A stretch of DNA of 64,000 bases from UBA4416 sp048498515 (GTDB lineage Bacteria; Bacteroidota; Bacteroidia; B-17B0; Aurantibacillaceae), in the NCBI GenBank assembly GCA_048498515.1, contig JBEHXV010000014.1, forward strand, positions 62,001 through 126,000, read 5' to 3'. Below, one piece after another: positions 51,756 through 60,834 of this stretch; position 1 is the stretch's first letter, and every line of letters starts with the position of its first letter. The position numbers and the translations under genes are program-made. Under the pieces are notes generated by a model. The model had not been told where the DNA came from, did not search any database, and was given only the letters and a program-made list of their open reading frames with translations.

Positions 51756-52961
51756 CTATTTTACAGATTTTAGTTGTAGAGAAGGATTATTTTTTGTAAG
51801 CATTTGTTTTGTATCATCAAATGCTTCTTCCATTTTTTTGCGGTGAACCCCAGTTAAAAATACCGGCAGTTTTGTGGAATCGGAAGCCCATTCGGCAGGA
51901 AATAAAATGTGCATTTTTTTGGCGCCATCGCCCCTGTAAACCCATGTTGGCAAGTAATCGGCACATTTGTAAGAGGTTGTATTCTTAGTGATATTTTTTT
52001 TAACCGTTATTTTTAAAATAACGCCCGCATCGGTGTAACGCCAGTATTGATTTGATAAAAAATTGCCTAAAGAATAGGCTACAAAAGCCGTATCGTTTAT
52101 CGTTTTTGAATAGACCGTTTGTGTTGGTCCTATCATGTGCGGATGAGCGCCAATAACCAACGAAGCGCCCGCGTCAAGCGCAAAACGCGCCGCATCTTTT
52201 TGAGCCTGGGTTGGCTCCGTTACGTTCTCTACACCCATGTGGTAGAATACCAACACAAGGTCGGCACCTTTTTGCTTTGCTTGTTTTACAGCATTTGTAA
52301 TGCCTGCAGAATCAATCACATTAAGCATGTATTTATGATCCGCTTTTGGATAAGAGCCATTGGTACCATACGTATAATTGAGGATGCCGAGCTTAATGCC
52401 TTTGATGTTTAAGATCCGTATGGAATCATGATCGCGTTGATTGAGATAGGTGCCGGCATAACCCAGGTTGTTTTTTTTAATAACCTCAATGGTTCTCAGC
52501 AAACCTTCTTCCCTGGTATCCATGCTATGGTTATTGGCTGTTACTAAAAAATCAAAACCGGCGTCTTTTATCGCTTCGCAATAGGCGTCAGGCGAGTTAA
52601 AGGCGGGATAACCGGCATAAGGCTGACCGGTTCCTGCAAAGGTTGTTTCAAGATTTCCAATGGTAATATCGGCATCCTGCAAATAGGGTTTTACATACTC
52701 AAAACTAGGTCTGAAATCATACACACCTGTGCTTACTTCGGCATTAGTGGTTTGCGGCTTATGACACATGAGGTCGCCAACCAGGTTAATCGTCATTTCG
52801 CAAATGGAATCGGGAAAATAATGAATAGGTTCAAATACAAGATCGGCCGGCAGGGTCTTGCTTACTTCGGCTGTAACAGTTGTTTTTTGTGAGGTAGTAC
52901 AGGTATTGCCCAACAAGGCGATACAACAAATGGTTACCAGAATATACAGAAATTTAGGCAT
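51756..52961 (-). CDS. CapA family protein (poly-gamma-glutamate synthesis-type metallophosphatase fold)
   Basis: 401 aa from ATG 52961 (MPKFLYILVTICCIALLGNT, signal peptide; no clean lipobox despite the Cys). The domain shows INLVGDLMCH, DITIGNLETTFAG, FDFLVTANNHSMD, LVLVFYHMGVEN, LVIGAHPHMIGP and VAYSLGNFLSNQ, all CapA hallmarks. CapA proteins act in the export or anchoring of poly-gamma-glutamate or other polymers; no capB/capC gene is near, so the role is uncertain. The start overlaps the end of the epimerase gene by 8 bases. Confidence 0.88.
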   Translation of the reverse strand: MPKFLYILVTICCIALLGNTCTTSQKTTVTAEVSKTLPADLVFEPIHYFPDSICEMTINLVGDLMCHKPQTTNAEVSTGVYDFRPSFEYVKPYLQDADITIGNLETTFAGTGQPYAGYPAFNSPDAYCEAIKDAGFDFLVTANNHSMDTREEGLLRTIEVIKKNNLGYAGTYLNQRDHDSIRILNIKGIKLGILNYTYGTNGSYPKADHKYMLNVIDSAGITNAVKQAKQKGADLVLVFYHMGVENVTEPTQAQKDAARFALDAGASLVIGAHPHMIGPTQTVYSKTINDTAFVAYSLGNFLSNQYWRYTDAGVILKITVKKNITKNTTSYKCADYLPTWVYRGDGAKKMHILFPAEWASDSTKLPVFLTGVHRKKMEEAFDDTKQMLTKNNPSLQLKSVK

Positions 52962-53976
52962 GGTTGTTTTTAATATCATTTAAAAATGCCTTACCTACAA
53001 AATCGGCAGTAACAGCTAATGGTGTAAATTCGAAATGAAGGGTTTGCTTAACGCGGCCATTGTTGAATGAGTTTCGGCTTAACGCGGCATCGATGGTTTC
53101 CTGCGTAATGGTTTTATTTTTACCGCTAATGACACACCATAAGGCATCGAGCCATTTTCCAAGGTATAACAGGCCTTTTCCGGCTTCAATAGCAGGTACT
53201 TTTTTACCAAGGGATTTATGGATTACAGAGAGGACCGTTTTAAACGAATGATTGTCTTCCACTAAAATAAAACGCTTGTTAAATTCTTTTTTGTTCACCA
53301 GCTCAATCATGCAATGCGCTACATCTTTTGCATCAACCGTTGCGCTGCCGCCATTGGTATAAAACGGTGTACCTTTATAACTGGTTGAAATGATCTTTCC
53401 TGAACTCTGGTTCCAGAAACCCGGCCCCAGCACCACACCCGGATTTACAATGACAGCCTGCAAGCCTTCCTCCATGCCACGCCACACTTCGCGCTCCGCA
53501 TTGTATTTGCTAATGGCATATTCGCTGGCCAGGGGCGATGATTTCCAGTATACCGATTCATCGATGTTGGTAGTAATATCGGGGTTTTGCAAAGTACCAA
53601 TGGTGCTGACATGGCATAGTACAATTCCTTTTTTTTCGAGACAGGCATTCACCACATTGGCAGTGCCTTCGGCATTGATCTTGTGCAATTGCTTCCTGTC
53701 TTTACCATCAAACGATACAAAACCGGCGCAATGATAAACGGTTTCAACTCCTTCAAATGCGTCCAACAGCGCGTATATATCATTGATATCAGCGTCCACC
53801 CATTTCAGTTTATTAAAAAGGGTTTCAAAATCAGGAGTATAGTACGAGAATAGTTTTTTAGTCCTTAATACATCGCTGCCATTTCGTTTAATAGCCACAA
53901 CGGCCTCATTGCGCTGTAAAAGCTGTAATGCTACGTGTGCACCAATTAAACCGGTTGCCCCTGTTATTAAGTTCAT
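52954..53976 (-). CDS. NAD-dependent epimerase/dehydratase family protein
   Basis: 340 aa from ATG 53976, the start of MNLITGATGLIGAHVALQLL; the frame from 54042 adds an unrelated stretch. Glycine-rich TGATGLIG, ETVYHCAGFVSF, HVSTIGTL with the Ser/Thr of the active site, and YAISKYNAE with Tyr and Lys, as in extended short-chain dehydrogenases such as nucleotide-sugar epimerases or dihydroflavonol reductase-like enzymes. The substrate is unknown. It forms a unit with the PAP2-like gene 11 bp upstream and CapA downstream. Confidence 0.9.
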   Translation of the reverse strand: MNLITGATGLIGAHVALQLLQRNEAVVAIKRNGSDVLRTKKLFSYYTPDFETLFNKLKWVDADINDIYALLDAFEGVETVYHCAGFVSFDGKDRKQLHKINAEGTANVVNACLEKKGIVLCHVSTIGTLQNPDITTNIDESVYWKSSPLASEYAISKYNAEREVWRGMEEGLQAVIVNPGVVLGPGFWNQSSGKIISTSYKGTPFYTNGGSATVDAKDVAHCMIELVNKKEFNKRFILVEDNHSFKTVLSVIHKSLGKKVPAIEAGKGLLYLGKWLDALWCVISGKNKTITQETIDAALSRNSFNNGRVKQTLHFEFTPLAVTADFVGKAFLNDIKNNHA

Positions 53977-53987
53977 AGTTTTATTTG

Positions 53988-54620
53988 CTAAACAAATGTA
54001 AGGCTTTGTGCCAAGAAAAATAAAGAAAATTGCAGCACGCAACCGGAAATGAAGCCCAGATAAACCTGCTCGGGACTGTGCGCATTAAGTTTTAGTCGTG
54101 CAAAACCAATAAAGCCTGCCAGTAATACGCAAAAACAAAGCGGTATAAAAACAGGCATTTGCAGGTAATAACAAATGGCCATTAATACCCCAAACATGCC
54201 GCCGATGCCAATCATGTGAGCGCTGATCTTCCACCACATATTAACAATAGCCGAGAAAAGAATACAGATGCCACCACCCAGGATAAATAGTTTAATAGCC
54301 GGCCAGATATTAAAGTCATAGATCATATAGAATAAGCCAAAATAACAAAGTGAGGTCATTAACAAAGGAAAGGTTCGCTCGTTTCGGTCCTCAATTCGGA
54401 AAGAAGATACGTATTTTAATTTGTACAGGATGAGCAGGTTTAAAGCAGGCAGCAAAAAGGTGAACACAAAGACGATGAACGTCATAATGAGTTTTATTTT
54501 TAATGGCGTAAAGATGTAATAGATCGTGTTGGTTAATCCAAAGAATACCAGCAAACAACCATAGGTTGCCATTAATAATGGATGAAATATAGTTGATAGG
54601 ATATTTGCCAGTGCTTTCAT
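53988..54620 (-). CDS. PAP2-like membrane protein with altered phosphatase motif
   Basis: 210 aa with about six membrane segments. KISAHMIGIGG and ARLKLNAHSPEQVYLGFISG recall PAP2 phosphatase motifs 2 (SxH, here SAH) and 3 (RxxxxxHxxxD), but the last position is Glu or Val in HSPEQV. An active lipid or undecaprenyl-phosphate phosphatase is possible but not shown. It follows the remnant of an outer-membrane gene by 2 bp and precedes the epimerase gene by 11 bp. Confidence 0.72.
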   Translation of the reverse strand: MKALANILSTIFHPLLMATYGCLLVFFGLTNTIYYIFTPLKIKLIMTFIVFVFTFLLPALNLLILYKLKYVSSFRIEDRNERTFPLLMTSLCYFGLFYMIYDFNIWPAIKLFILGGGICILFSAIVNMWWKISAHMIGIGGMFGVLMAICYYLQMPVFIPLCFCVLLAGFIGFARLKLNAHSPEQVYLGFISGCVLQFSLFFLAQSLTFV

Positions 54621-54622
54621 GT

Positions 54623-54844
54623 TTAAGTTTTGTTTATACAGCCGTCTTCCTGTTGGTTACTTCTCTTATCATTAACACGGATGTTCATTTTGCCGAATTT
54701 ATAGTTCAAAGTTAAACTAAATCCTGCAAGTGTACCATCCAACACGCTACCCCTCAACGAATTTTGTGACACTAAATGACAGGAAAAAAGCATTGTGCCT
54801 AACACTATGACGAATCTCTTAAAAGAAAAAAAAGCCTTGAGCAC
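54623..54844 (-). pseudogene. Remnant of an outer-membrane beta-barrel gene (signal peptide joined to last strand)
   Basis: A 73-codon frame from GTG 54844 (or ATG 54793). A normal signal peptide (FKRFVIVLGTMLFSCHLVSQ) is joined directly to GTLAGFSLTLNYKFGKMNIR and a short tail, which looks like the last strand and tail of an outer-membrane receptor barrel. The centre of the gene would be missing. It may be an internally deleted gene, or a real short secreted peptide. Confidence 0.4.
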
Positions 54845-54924
54845 AGCTGATCGGGAAATATGTAAAATTAAGCTAATTTTTGCATTCCATCTATTTATCA
54901 ATAGCTTATTTTAAAATCTATTGT

Positions 54925-54932
54925 TATTTTTG
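54925..54932 (+). promoter_or_regulatory. Putative -7 promoter element of gldF
   Basis: TATTTTTG matches TAnnTTTG, 8 bp upstream of the gldF ATG; the leader would be only one to a few nucleotides. Confidence 0.4.
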
Positions 54933-54940
54933 AAACTTAT

Positions 54941-55681
54941 ATGTTTACCCTTTTAGTAAAAGAGATACGCAGTTTCTTAAGTTCATTGATCGGTTATATT
55001 GCCATTGGGGTTTTTATAACCGGCATTGGTACCTTTATGTGGCTGGTGCCAACAGAAAGTGCGGGGTCAAACGTACTAGATAACGGTTTTGCCAGCATCG
55101 ACCCTTTGTTCATTCTGGCTCCCTGGGTATACCTTTTCCTGATACCGGCCATTACCATGCGCAGTTTTTCCGAAGAGAAAAAAACAGGCACCATTGAGTT
55201 ATTACTAACACGCCCTTTAACGGAGCTGCAAATTGTACTGGCTAAATATTTCGCGGGTGTTGTGCTGGTTATTGTATCGCTTTTACCAACCCTTATTTAT
55301 TACTATTCGGTTCACCAGCTGGGTTATCCAAAAGGAAATATTGATACAGGAGGTATGTGGGGTTCATACATTGGCTTATTGTTTTTGGGCGCAGGTTTTG
55401 TGGCAGTTGGTACGTTTGCATCGGCTATTTCCGAGAACCAGGTCATTGCTTTTATCATGTCGCTGTTACTGTGTTTCATGACCTACATCGGTTTCGATTT
55501 TATTTCCTCATCGGGCCTGTTTGGAAAATACGATGCCCTGGTAAAAGGTTTGGGCATGAACGAGCATTACATCAGCATGAGCCGGGGCGTCATTGACACC
55601 CGCGATGTTATTTACTTTTTAAGCATTATCTGCGTGTTCAATTTATTATCGAAACTTGTTTTAGAAAGCAGAAAATGGTAG
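54941..55681 (+). CDS. gldF: Gliding motility ABC transporter permease GldF
   Basis: 246 aa, six membrane helices, ABC-2 type. Family text: FTLLVKEIRSFLSSLIGYIAIGVF, then APWVYLFLIPAITMRSFSEEKKTGTIELLLTRPLTE and FVAVGTFASAISENQVIAF. With GldG and the ATPase GldA it forms the gliding-associated ABC transporter. gldA is not nearby. gldG follows after one base. Confidence 0.93.
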   Translation: MFTLLVKEIRSFLSSLIGYIAIGVFITGIGTFMWLVPTESAGSNVLDNGFASIDPLFILAPWVYLFLIPAITMRSFSEEKKTGTIELLLTRPLTELQIVLAKYFAGVVLVIVSLLPTLIYYYSVHQLGYPKGNIDTGGMWGSYIGLLFLGAGFVAVGTFASAISENQVIAFIMSLLLCFMTYIGFDFISSSGLFGKYDALVKGLGMNEHYISMSRGVIDTRDVIYFLSIICVFNLLSKLVLESRKW

Positions 55682-55682
55682 T

Positions 55683-57377
55683 ATGAAAAAAGGACAGGCA
55701 ACACGTAAAAGAAGAGACATACTGATGGTACTGATGGTAGCAGCTATTTTGCTGTTGCTTAATTTTGTGTGCTCGTTTGTTTTCAAACGTTTTGACCTTA
55801 CCACCGAAAAACGTTATACCTTATCGGAGTCCACACGCAAAATGCTGGGCAAACTGGATGATGTAGTTTACATTAAGGTTTACCTGCAGGGCGATTTCAA
55901 CCCCAATTTTACCAAGCTGAAAAATGAGGCCAAAGAGTTGCTGGATGAGTTCAGAGCGTATTCCAATAATAATTTAGAGTATGAGCTCATTAACCCACTT
56001 GATAACCCCAACAAGGAAGAAACGGATAAAATAGAGCGCCAGCTGTATGAGAAAGGCATCATGCCTGAACAGATCGTTGACCGCAGTTCGCAAAAAGTAT
56101 CCGAAACATTTATATGGCCGGGAGCCATTGTTACATACAAGGGCCGCGAATCGGTATGGCAAATCTACAAGCGCCAGCTATCGGCCCCGTCCGAAGAGCA
56201 AAATATTAACGTCTCCATCCAGGAAATGGAATATGGTTTGTGCAATGCCATTAAAAAAACAACCATTTATAAAAAACCCGAAGTGCTTTTTGTGGAAGGA
56301 CATGATGAGCTTGACACCTTGCGTGGTGCCGATTTCATGAAAGCACTAACCGAATACTACAACGTATCGCGTGTTGTCATCAATCAAAAATTATACGCGC
56401 TAAAAGGTGCCGATGCCATTGTGATTGCCCAACCCGACTCCGCTTTTAATGAAAAGGACAAATTTATCATTGACCAGTTTGTGATGCGTGGCGGTAAAGT
56501 ACTCTGGCTTCTTGATCCGGTGTATGTAAACAGGGATACTTTAAGTACAAAAGGCTATTCGCTCGGTTTTAAAAACGATATTAAGCTGGATGACATTTTG
56601 TTCAGGTACGGTGTAAGGCTGAACCCTGTGCTTGTTCAGGACCTTCAATGCGCACAGGTGCCTGTAAACGTTACCGTAAAAAAAGGCCAGCCCGATTTTA
56701 AACCTTTCCCCTGGGTATACTATCCATTGCTTCTGCCCACATCCAACCATCCTATTGTGAGGAACCTTGACCTTATTCGCACCGAATTTATCGGCACGCT
56801 TGATACCATACAGGTGAAAGATGTCACCAAAACCATTTTATTGCAAACATCACGGTATACCAAAACACAGCCAACCCCGGCACGCATTAATGTGGGCATG
56901 ATAAAGTACAAACCAAGGGAAGACCAGTTTACCAATTCTTTTCAAAATGTAGCTTGTTTGCTCGAAGGAACTTTTGAATCGGTTTACAATAATCGAATGA
57001 CAAGCGCCATTTACCAAAATCCTGACATCGATTTTCAATCGCATAGCAAGCCCACCAAAATGATTGTGGTGGCTGATGGCGATATTGCAAAAAATGAGTA
57101 CCGTGCGGGAAATATTTTACCGGTTGGTTACGATTCCTACATGAAGCAGCAATTTGCCAATAAAACATTCCTGCTTAACTGCATGAACTATTTACTGGAT
57201 GATGGCGGTTTACTGCAATTACGTTCAAGAGAGATCAAACTACGCCTGCTGGATAAAAAGAAAACAGCAGCCCAGGCAACAAAATGGAAATTAATAAATG
57301 TTGGGCTACCTTTAGCATTGATCCTACTGTTTGGCCTGGTACAATTATACATCCGAAAGAGAAAATACACACATTAA
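55683..57377 (+). CDS. gldG: Gliding motility-associated ABC transporter substrate-binding protein GldG
   Basis: 564 aa. N-terminal membrane anchor (about 13-35), then the periplasmic ABC-transporter auxiliary domain: RFDLTTEKRYTLSESTRKML, VDRSSQKVSETFIWPGAIV, KPEVLFVEGHDELDT and KMIVVADGDIAKNE, with a C-terminal membrane helix (about 540-557). It is the GldG partner of GldF and starts one base after it. A 54-bp gap then separates it from the DUF4340 gene. Confidence 0.93.
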   Translation: MKKGQATRKRRDILMVLMVAAILLLLNFVCSFVFKRFDLTTEKRYTLSESTRKMLGKLDDVVYIKVYLQGDFNPNFTKLKNEAKELLDEFRAYSNNNLEYELINPLDNPNKEETDKIERQLYEKGIMPEQIVDRSSQKVSETFIWPGAIVTYKGRESVWQIYKRQLSAPSEEQNINVSIQEMEYGLCNAIKKTTIYKKPEVLFVEGHDELDTLRGADFMKALTEYYNVSRVVINQKLYALKGADAIVIAQPDSAFNEKDKFIIDQFVMRGGKVLWLLDPVYVNRDTLSTKGYSLGFKNDIKLDDILFRYGVRLNPVLVQDLQCAQVPVNVTVKKGQPDFKPFPWVYYPLLLPTSNHPIVRNLDLIRTEFIGTLDTIQVKDVTKTILLQTSRYTKTQPTPARINVGMIKYKPREDQFTNSFQNVACLLEGTFESVYNNRMTSAIYQNPDIDFQSHSKPTKMIVVADGDIAKNEYRAGNILPVGYDSYMKQQFANKTFLLNCMNYLLDDGGLLQLRSREIKLRLLDKKKTAAQATKWKLINVGLPLALILLFGLVQLYIRKRKYTH

Positions 57378-57431
57378 AAAATTCCCCGCATAACCGTTGA
57401 TCCATTAACCGGTCAACATTAATAAGCACCT

Positions 57432-58460
57432 ATGAAAAAATCTTCTATTATTACCATCGTTATTTTATTGGGTCTTGTGGCAGCCAGTATTTATGTATAC
57501 AAAAGCAGGAACAAATCGACCACCATTAATAAGGAAGCCAGCGATTTTAAAGTAAAGGACACCGCCACCATCGATAAAATATTTTTAGCCGATAAGGAAG
57601 GAAAATCGGTGTTGCTGGAGCGAAAAAAAGACGGATGGCAACTGGATGGCAAATACCATGTAAGGCCCGATGCCATTGAGTTGTTATTGTATACCATTGC
57701 TTCGGTAGAGGTAAAAACCCCGACATCGAAAAACGCCCGCGCCAATGCCATTAAACTCATGGCCTCAAAATCAACCAAAATAGAGATTTACAGTAAAGGA
57801 GAAAAAATAAAACAATATTTTGTAGGCCACGCCACACAGGACCATGCAGGTACTTTTATGGTCCTGACCGACCTGGATAATGACAAAAACTACGACGAGC
57901 CCTTTATTACCCATATTCCCGGCTTTGAGGGCTATTTAACCACGCGTTACAATACCGATGAAATGGACTGGCGCGACAGGCTGGTGATTAATTTTACACC
58001 GCCCAAAATAAAGCAAATACAACTTGAGCTCCATGAAATTCCCGACTCATCGTTTGTTGTTGATCTTTTCAGCATGCAACGTTTTGGCCTGAAAACAATG
58101 AAAGCCGGAAAGCAACTGCCTTTTGAAGAGGACAAGATCAAGCAATACATTGCTTATTTTCAAAACGTGAACTGTGAGGTAACGCTTGATAAAACAAACC
58201 ACCTGGCCGATTCCTTGTCAAAATCAGGGATCCCTTTTGCCACCCTGAGCATTACCGACAGGGATAATGTGGTAAACATGTACCAGTTTTACCATAAATT
58301 TCCTGTGGCCGATAAAAACGAGCAGTATGGCGTTGACTATAAATACGATCCCGATCGCTTGTTTATCCGATACAATAAAGGCAAGGATTTTGGGGTGGCA
58401 CAGTTCTATGTTTTTGGCAAAATACTTCAAACCTACGGTTACTTTTTGCCCCGGAAATGA
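57432..58460 (+). CDS. DUF4340 domain protein of the gldFG operon
   Basis: 342 aa. A single N-terminal membrane anchor (about 5-24) and a periplasmic domain of DUF4340 type: ATIDKIFLADKEGKSVLLERKKDGWQLDG, then PTSKNARANAIKLMASKSTKIEIY and WRDRLVINFTPPKIKQIQLE. In other bacteria DUF4340 genes sit directly after GldG-like genes, which suggests a common envelope complex. The 54-bp gap to gldG holds no promoter match. Confidence 0.85.
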   Translation: MKKSSIITIVILLGLVAASIYVYKSRNKSTTINKEASDFKVKDTATIDKIFLADKEGKSVLLERKKDGWQLDGKYHVRPDAIELLLYTIASVEVKTPTSKNARANAIKLMASKSTKIEIYSKGEKIKQYFVGHATQDHAGTFMVLTDLDNDKNYDEPFITHIPGFEGYLTTRYNTDEMDWRDRLVINFTPPKIKQIQLELHEIPDSSFVVDLFSMQRFGLKTMKAGKQLPFEEDKIKQYIAYFQNVNCEVTLDKTNHLADSLSKSGIPFATLSITDRDNVVNMYQFYHKFPVADKNEQYGVDYKYDPDRLFIRYNKGKDFGVAQFYVFGKILQTYGYFLPRK

Positions 58461-58519
58461 TGTTAAAAAGTAGTTTATAAATACATCTGCTCCAAAAGCG
58501 GTTCATGGCCTCATATGGT

Positions 58520-58527
58520 TAAATTTG
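58520..58527 (+). promoter_or_regulatory. Putative -7 promoter element of dnaN
   Basis: TAAATTTG matches TAnnTTTG, 21 bp upstream of the dnaN ATG, giving a leader of about 15 nt. dnaN may thus be expressed apart from the gldFG operon. Confidence 0.5.
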
Positions 58528-58548
58528 ATAGATTAAATTATATCAATT

Positions 58549-59670
58549 ATGAACTTTGTAGTATCCTCCTCAACATTATTAAAGCATTTAAAATCGATCA
58601 GCGGGGTTTTAAATTCAAGTAATACCATCCCCATTTTAGATTGTTTTTTATTTGAATTAAATAAAGGTAATCTTACACTGTTTGCCAGTGATATGGAAAC
58701 CACTATTACAACCAGTATAAAAGTGGAAGGGAGCGAAAATGGCAACATTGCCATTCCTGCAAAAACATTACTGGAAGCATTAAGCAACTTACCCGAACAA
58801 CCGATTTCATTCATTATTGACAATAAAAAATTTAGCGCAAAACTGAAAACCGAAACTGGTGATTATACCTTAACAGGCCATAATGGCGATGAATACCCAA
58901 AATTACCAAAAGTGGAATCGGCTACTTCGGTTATCATTAAAAGCGACGTGTTAGGCAATGCCATTAATAAAACCATTTTCGCTACCGGTAACGATGACCT
59001 TCGCCCGGTAATGAGCGGTGTGTTTTGCCAGTTTAATGATGAGAACTCCATATTTGTTGCTACTGATGCCCACAAACTTGTACGTTACACTCGTAACGAT
59101 GCCAAAGCCGGAGCTTCAGCCGCTTTCATTATGCCTAAAAAGCCACTCAATGTTTTAAAATCATTATTGGCAGGTATTGATGATGCTGTGAAAGTAGAAT
59201 TCAATAAAACAAATGCTTACTTCAGCTTTGGCAACATTAATTTGGTTTGCCGTTTAATCGACGGAAAATATCCCAATTACGAAGCTGTTATCCCTAAACA
59301 AAACCCTAATAAACTTACGGTTGACAGAACATCGTTTCTTGGCGCCATTCGCCGCGTAAGTGTGTTTGCCAATAAAGCCACTCACCAAATTCGTTTAAAA
59401 ATTGCCGGCAGCCAATTAACGATCTCTGCCGAGGATCTGGACTTTGCTAACGAAGGACACGAAACACTGATGTGTACTTATGTTGGAGAAGATATGGAAA
59501 TAGGTTTCAACTCTAAATTTGTGCTGGAAATGCTTAGTAATCTTGAAAGTGATGAGATCACTATTGAAATGAGCGCACCAAACCGCGCGGGCATTATCGT
59601 TCCAACTCAAAAAGCAAATCCGGCAGAAGATGTATTAATGCTGGTAATGCCCGTGATGCTAAATAACTAA
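58549..59670 (+). CDS. dnaN: DNA polymerase III beta subunit (sliding clamp)
   Basis: 373 aa, normal length. The three-domain clamp begins MNFVVSSSTLLKHLKSISGVL and includes NTIPILDCFLFEL, FKAVQRVS-type and VFANKATHQIRLKIAG, and ends LMLVMPVMLNN, the expected strand at the C-terminus. It encircles DNA as a dimer and holds the polymerase. It has its own terminator; the gldFG gene order before it is typical of Bacteroidota. Confidence 0.97.
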   Translation: MNFVVSSSTLLKHLKSISGVLNSSNTIPILDCFLFELNKGNLTLFASDMETTITTSIKVEGSENGNIAIPAKTLLEALSNLPEQPISFIIDNKKFSAKLKTETGDYTLTGHNGDEYPKLPKVESATSVIIKSDVLGNAINKTIFATGNDDLRPVMSGVFCQFNDENSIFVATDAHKLVRYTRNDAKAGASAAFIMPKKPLNVLKSLLAGIDDAVKVEFNKTNAYFSFGNINLVCRLIDGKYPNYEAVIPKQNPNKLTVDRTSFLGAIRRVSVFANKATHQIRLKIAGSQLTISAEDLDFANEGHETLMCTYVGEDMEIGFNSKFVLEMLSNLESDEITIEMSAPNRAGIIVPTQKANPAEDVLMLVMPVMLNN

Positions 59671-59688
59671 TTCTTAAATAAACTAACT

Positions 59689-59721
59689 AAAAAAGGTGTT
59701 GCTGGTAGCAACACCTTTTTT
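59689..59721 (+). terminator. Rho-independent terminator after dnaN
   Basis: AAAAAAGGTGTTGCT (59689-59703) pairs perfectly with AGCAACACCTTTTTT (59707-59721) around a GGT loop. Confidence 0.9.
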
Positions 59722-59733
59722 GTTTTTTATCTA

Positions 59734-59785
59734 CCGTTGACTGAGGCTCTCGAAGTCAACGGTGGTTGAGGCTCTCGAAACCACC
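59734..59785. repeat. Two adjacent palindromic repeats with core TGAGGCTCTCGAA
   Basis: CCGTTGAC...GTCAACGG (59734-59762) is followed by GGTGGTT...AACCACC (59761-59785). Both loops contain GAGGCTCTCGAA, but the stems differ completely. It lies between convergent genes. Confidence 0.75.
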
Positions 59786-59796
59786 ATGTTAGAAAA

Positions 59797-60834
59797 CTAT
59801 TTCCCCAGGGAATTCAACGCCTCTACAGCAGGCTCGTAGTTTGGCTTGAGCTGCAGGCACATGCTATAATCGGCAAAGGCATTGTTTTTGTCTTTAAGTT
59901 CCTGGTAACAAACACCACGCGCAAAATAAGCTTCAGCATATTTTGGATTGGCATTAATCGCTTTCGTAAAATAAGCCAGGGCGCTCTTTGCATTTTTCTT
60001 TACCTCCAACTCAATAGCCCCAATGTTATACAATGAAAATTCGTGCAACGAATCTATTTTCAGGATGCGGTTGTAAATGGCAGTAGCCTCATCCAATTTA
60101 TTAAGGTCTTGCAATAATTTGGCTTTGGCATATAAACCATCTGTACGCGCAGGGTTTATAGAAATAGCGTTATCATAATACTCCAAAGCAATGGTATTTT
60201 TTCGGGCACCATAAATCAATCCCAGGTCCAGGAAAGCTCCATAGTTTTTATTATCCTGTTCAATAGTTGTTTCCAGGCTTGAAATAGCCTTAGCAGTATC
60301 TCCGGTTTCTTTGTAAATGCTGCCTTTTAAATAATACGCTTTGGCCAGGTTCACATTTATTTTAAGGGCATCGTTTATTTTTGCGAAAGCGTTGTCATAT
60401 TGCTTTACCAGGTAATACAGTTCTCCCAGTTTCAATAATCCTTCCGTATTGGTTGGGAATTTTTTCACCACCAGTTCCAGGGCATCTTTTGAATTACGTG
60501 TTTCGTTGGCGGCAAAGAAAATATCTGCTTCCGTTAAATAGTACTCTGCTTTCGTACTGTCAACCCTTATGGCTCTTTTTGCGTCACTAACGGCATCTTC
60601 ATACTGTTTTAACGACAGATAGATCTTGGCGCGTTCATTATACAGATCGGCATTATCGGGGGTCTCAAGTATTTTTTTACTGATAGCTTTGAGCTCGGGC
60701 GAGTTCAGGGCCTTCATCAATGAATCGGCATGTGCCGTGCTCTCATCCGATTTTTCAGCCTCCGGTTTGCAGGATGCCATCAAGAGGGCAATTACAGAAC
60801 AAAATAACAGGTATTTAAAAGTCATGTGTTTCAT
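59797..60834 (-). CDS. TPR lipoprotein
   Basis: 345 aa. Lipoprotein signal (MKHMTFKYLLFCSVIALLMASC, lipobox MASC). Residues about 45-340 are eight or more TPR units (NADLYNERAKIYLSLKQYEDAVSDAKRAI and so on). The ATG shares its last base with the stop of the Fe-S gene (TAATG), showing coupled translation; a later ATG (60825) is possible. Probably a periplasmic scaffold. Function unknown. Confidence 0.88.
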   Translation of the reverse strand: MKHMTFKYLLFCSVIALLMASCKPEAEKSDESTAHADSLMKALNSPELKAISKKILETPDNADLYNERAKIYLSLKQYEDAVSDAKRAIRVDSTKAEYYLTEADIFFAANETRNSKDALELVVKKFPTNTEGLLKLGELYYLVKQYDNAFAKINDALKINVNLAKAYYLKGSIYKETGDTAKAISSLETTIEQDNKNYGAFLDLGLIYGARKNTIALEYYDNAISINPARTDGLYAKAKLLQDLNKLDEATAIYNRILKIDSLHEFSLYNIGAIELEVKKNAKSALAYFTKAINANPKYAEAYFARGVCYQELKDKNNAFADYSMCLQLKPNYEPAVEALNSLGK

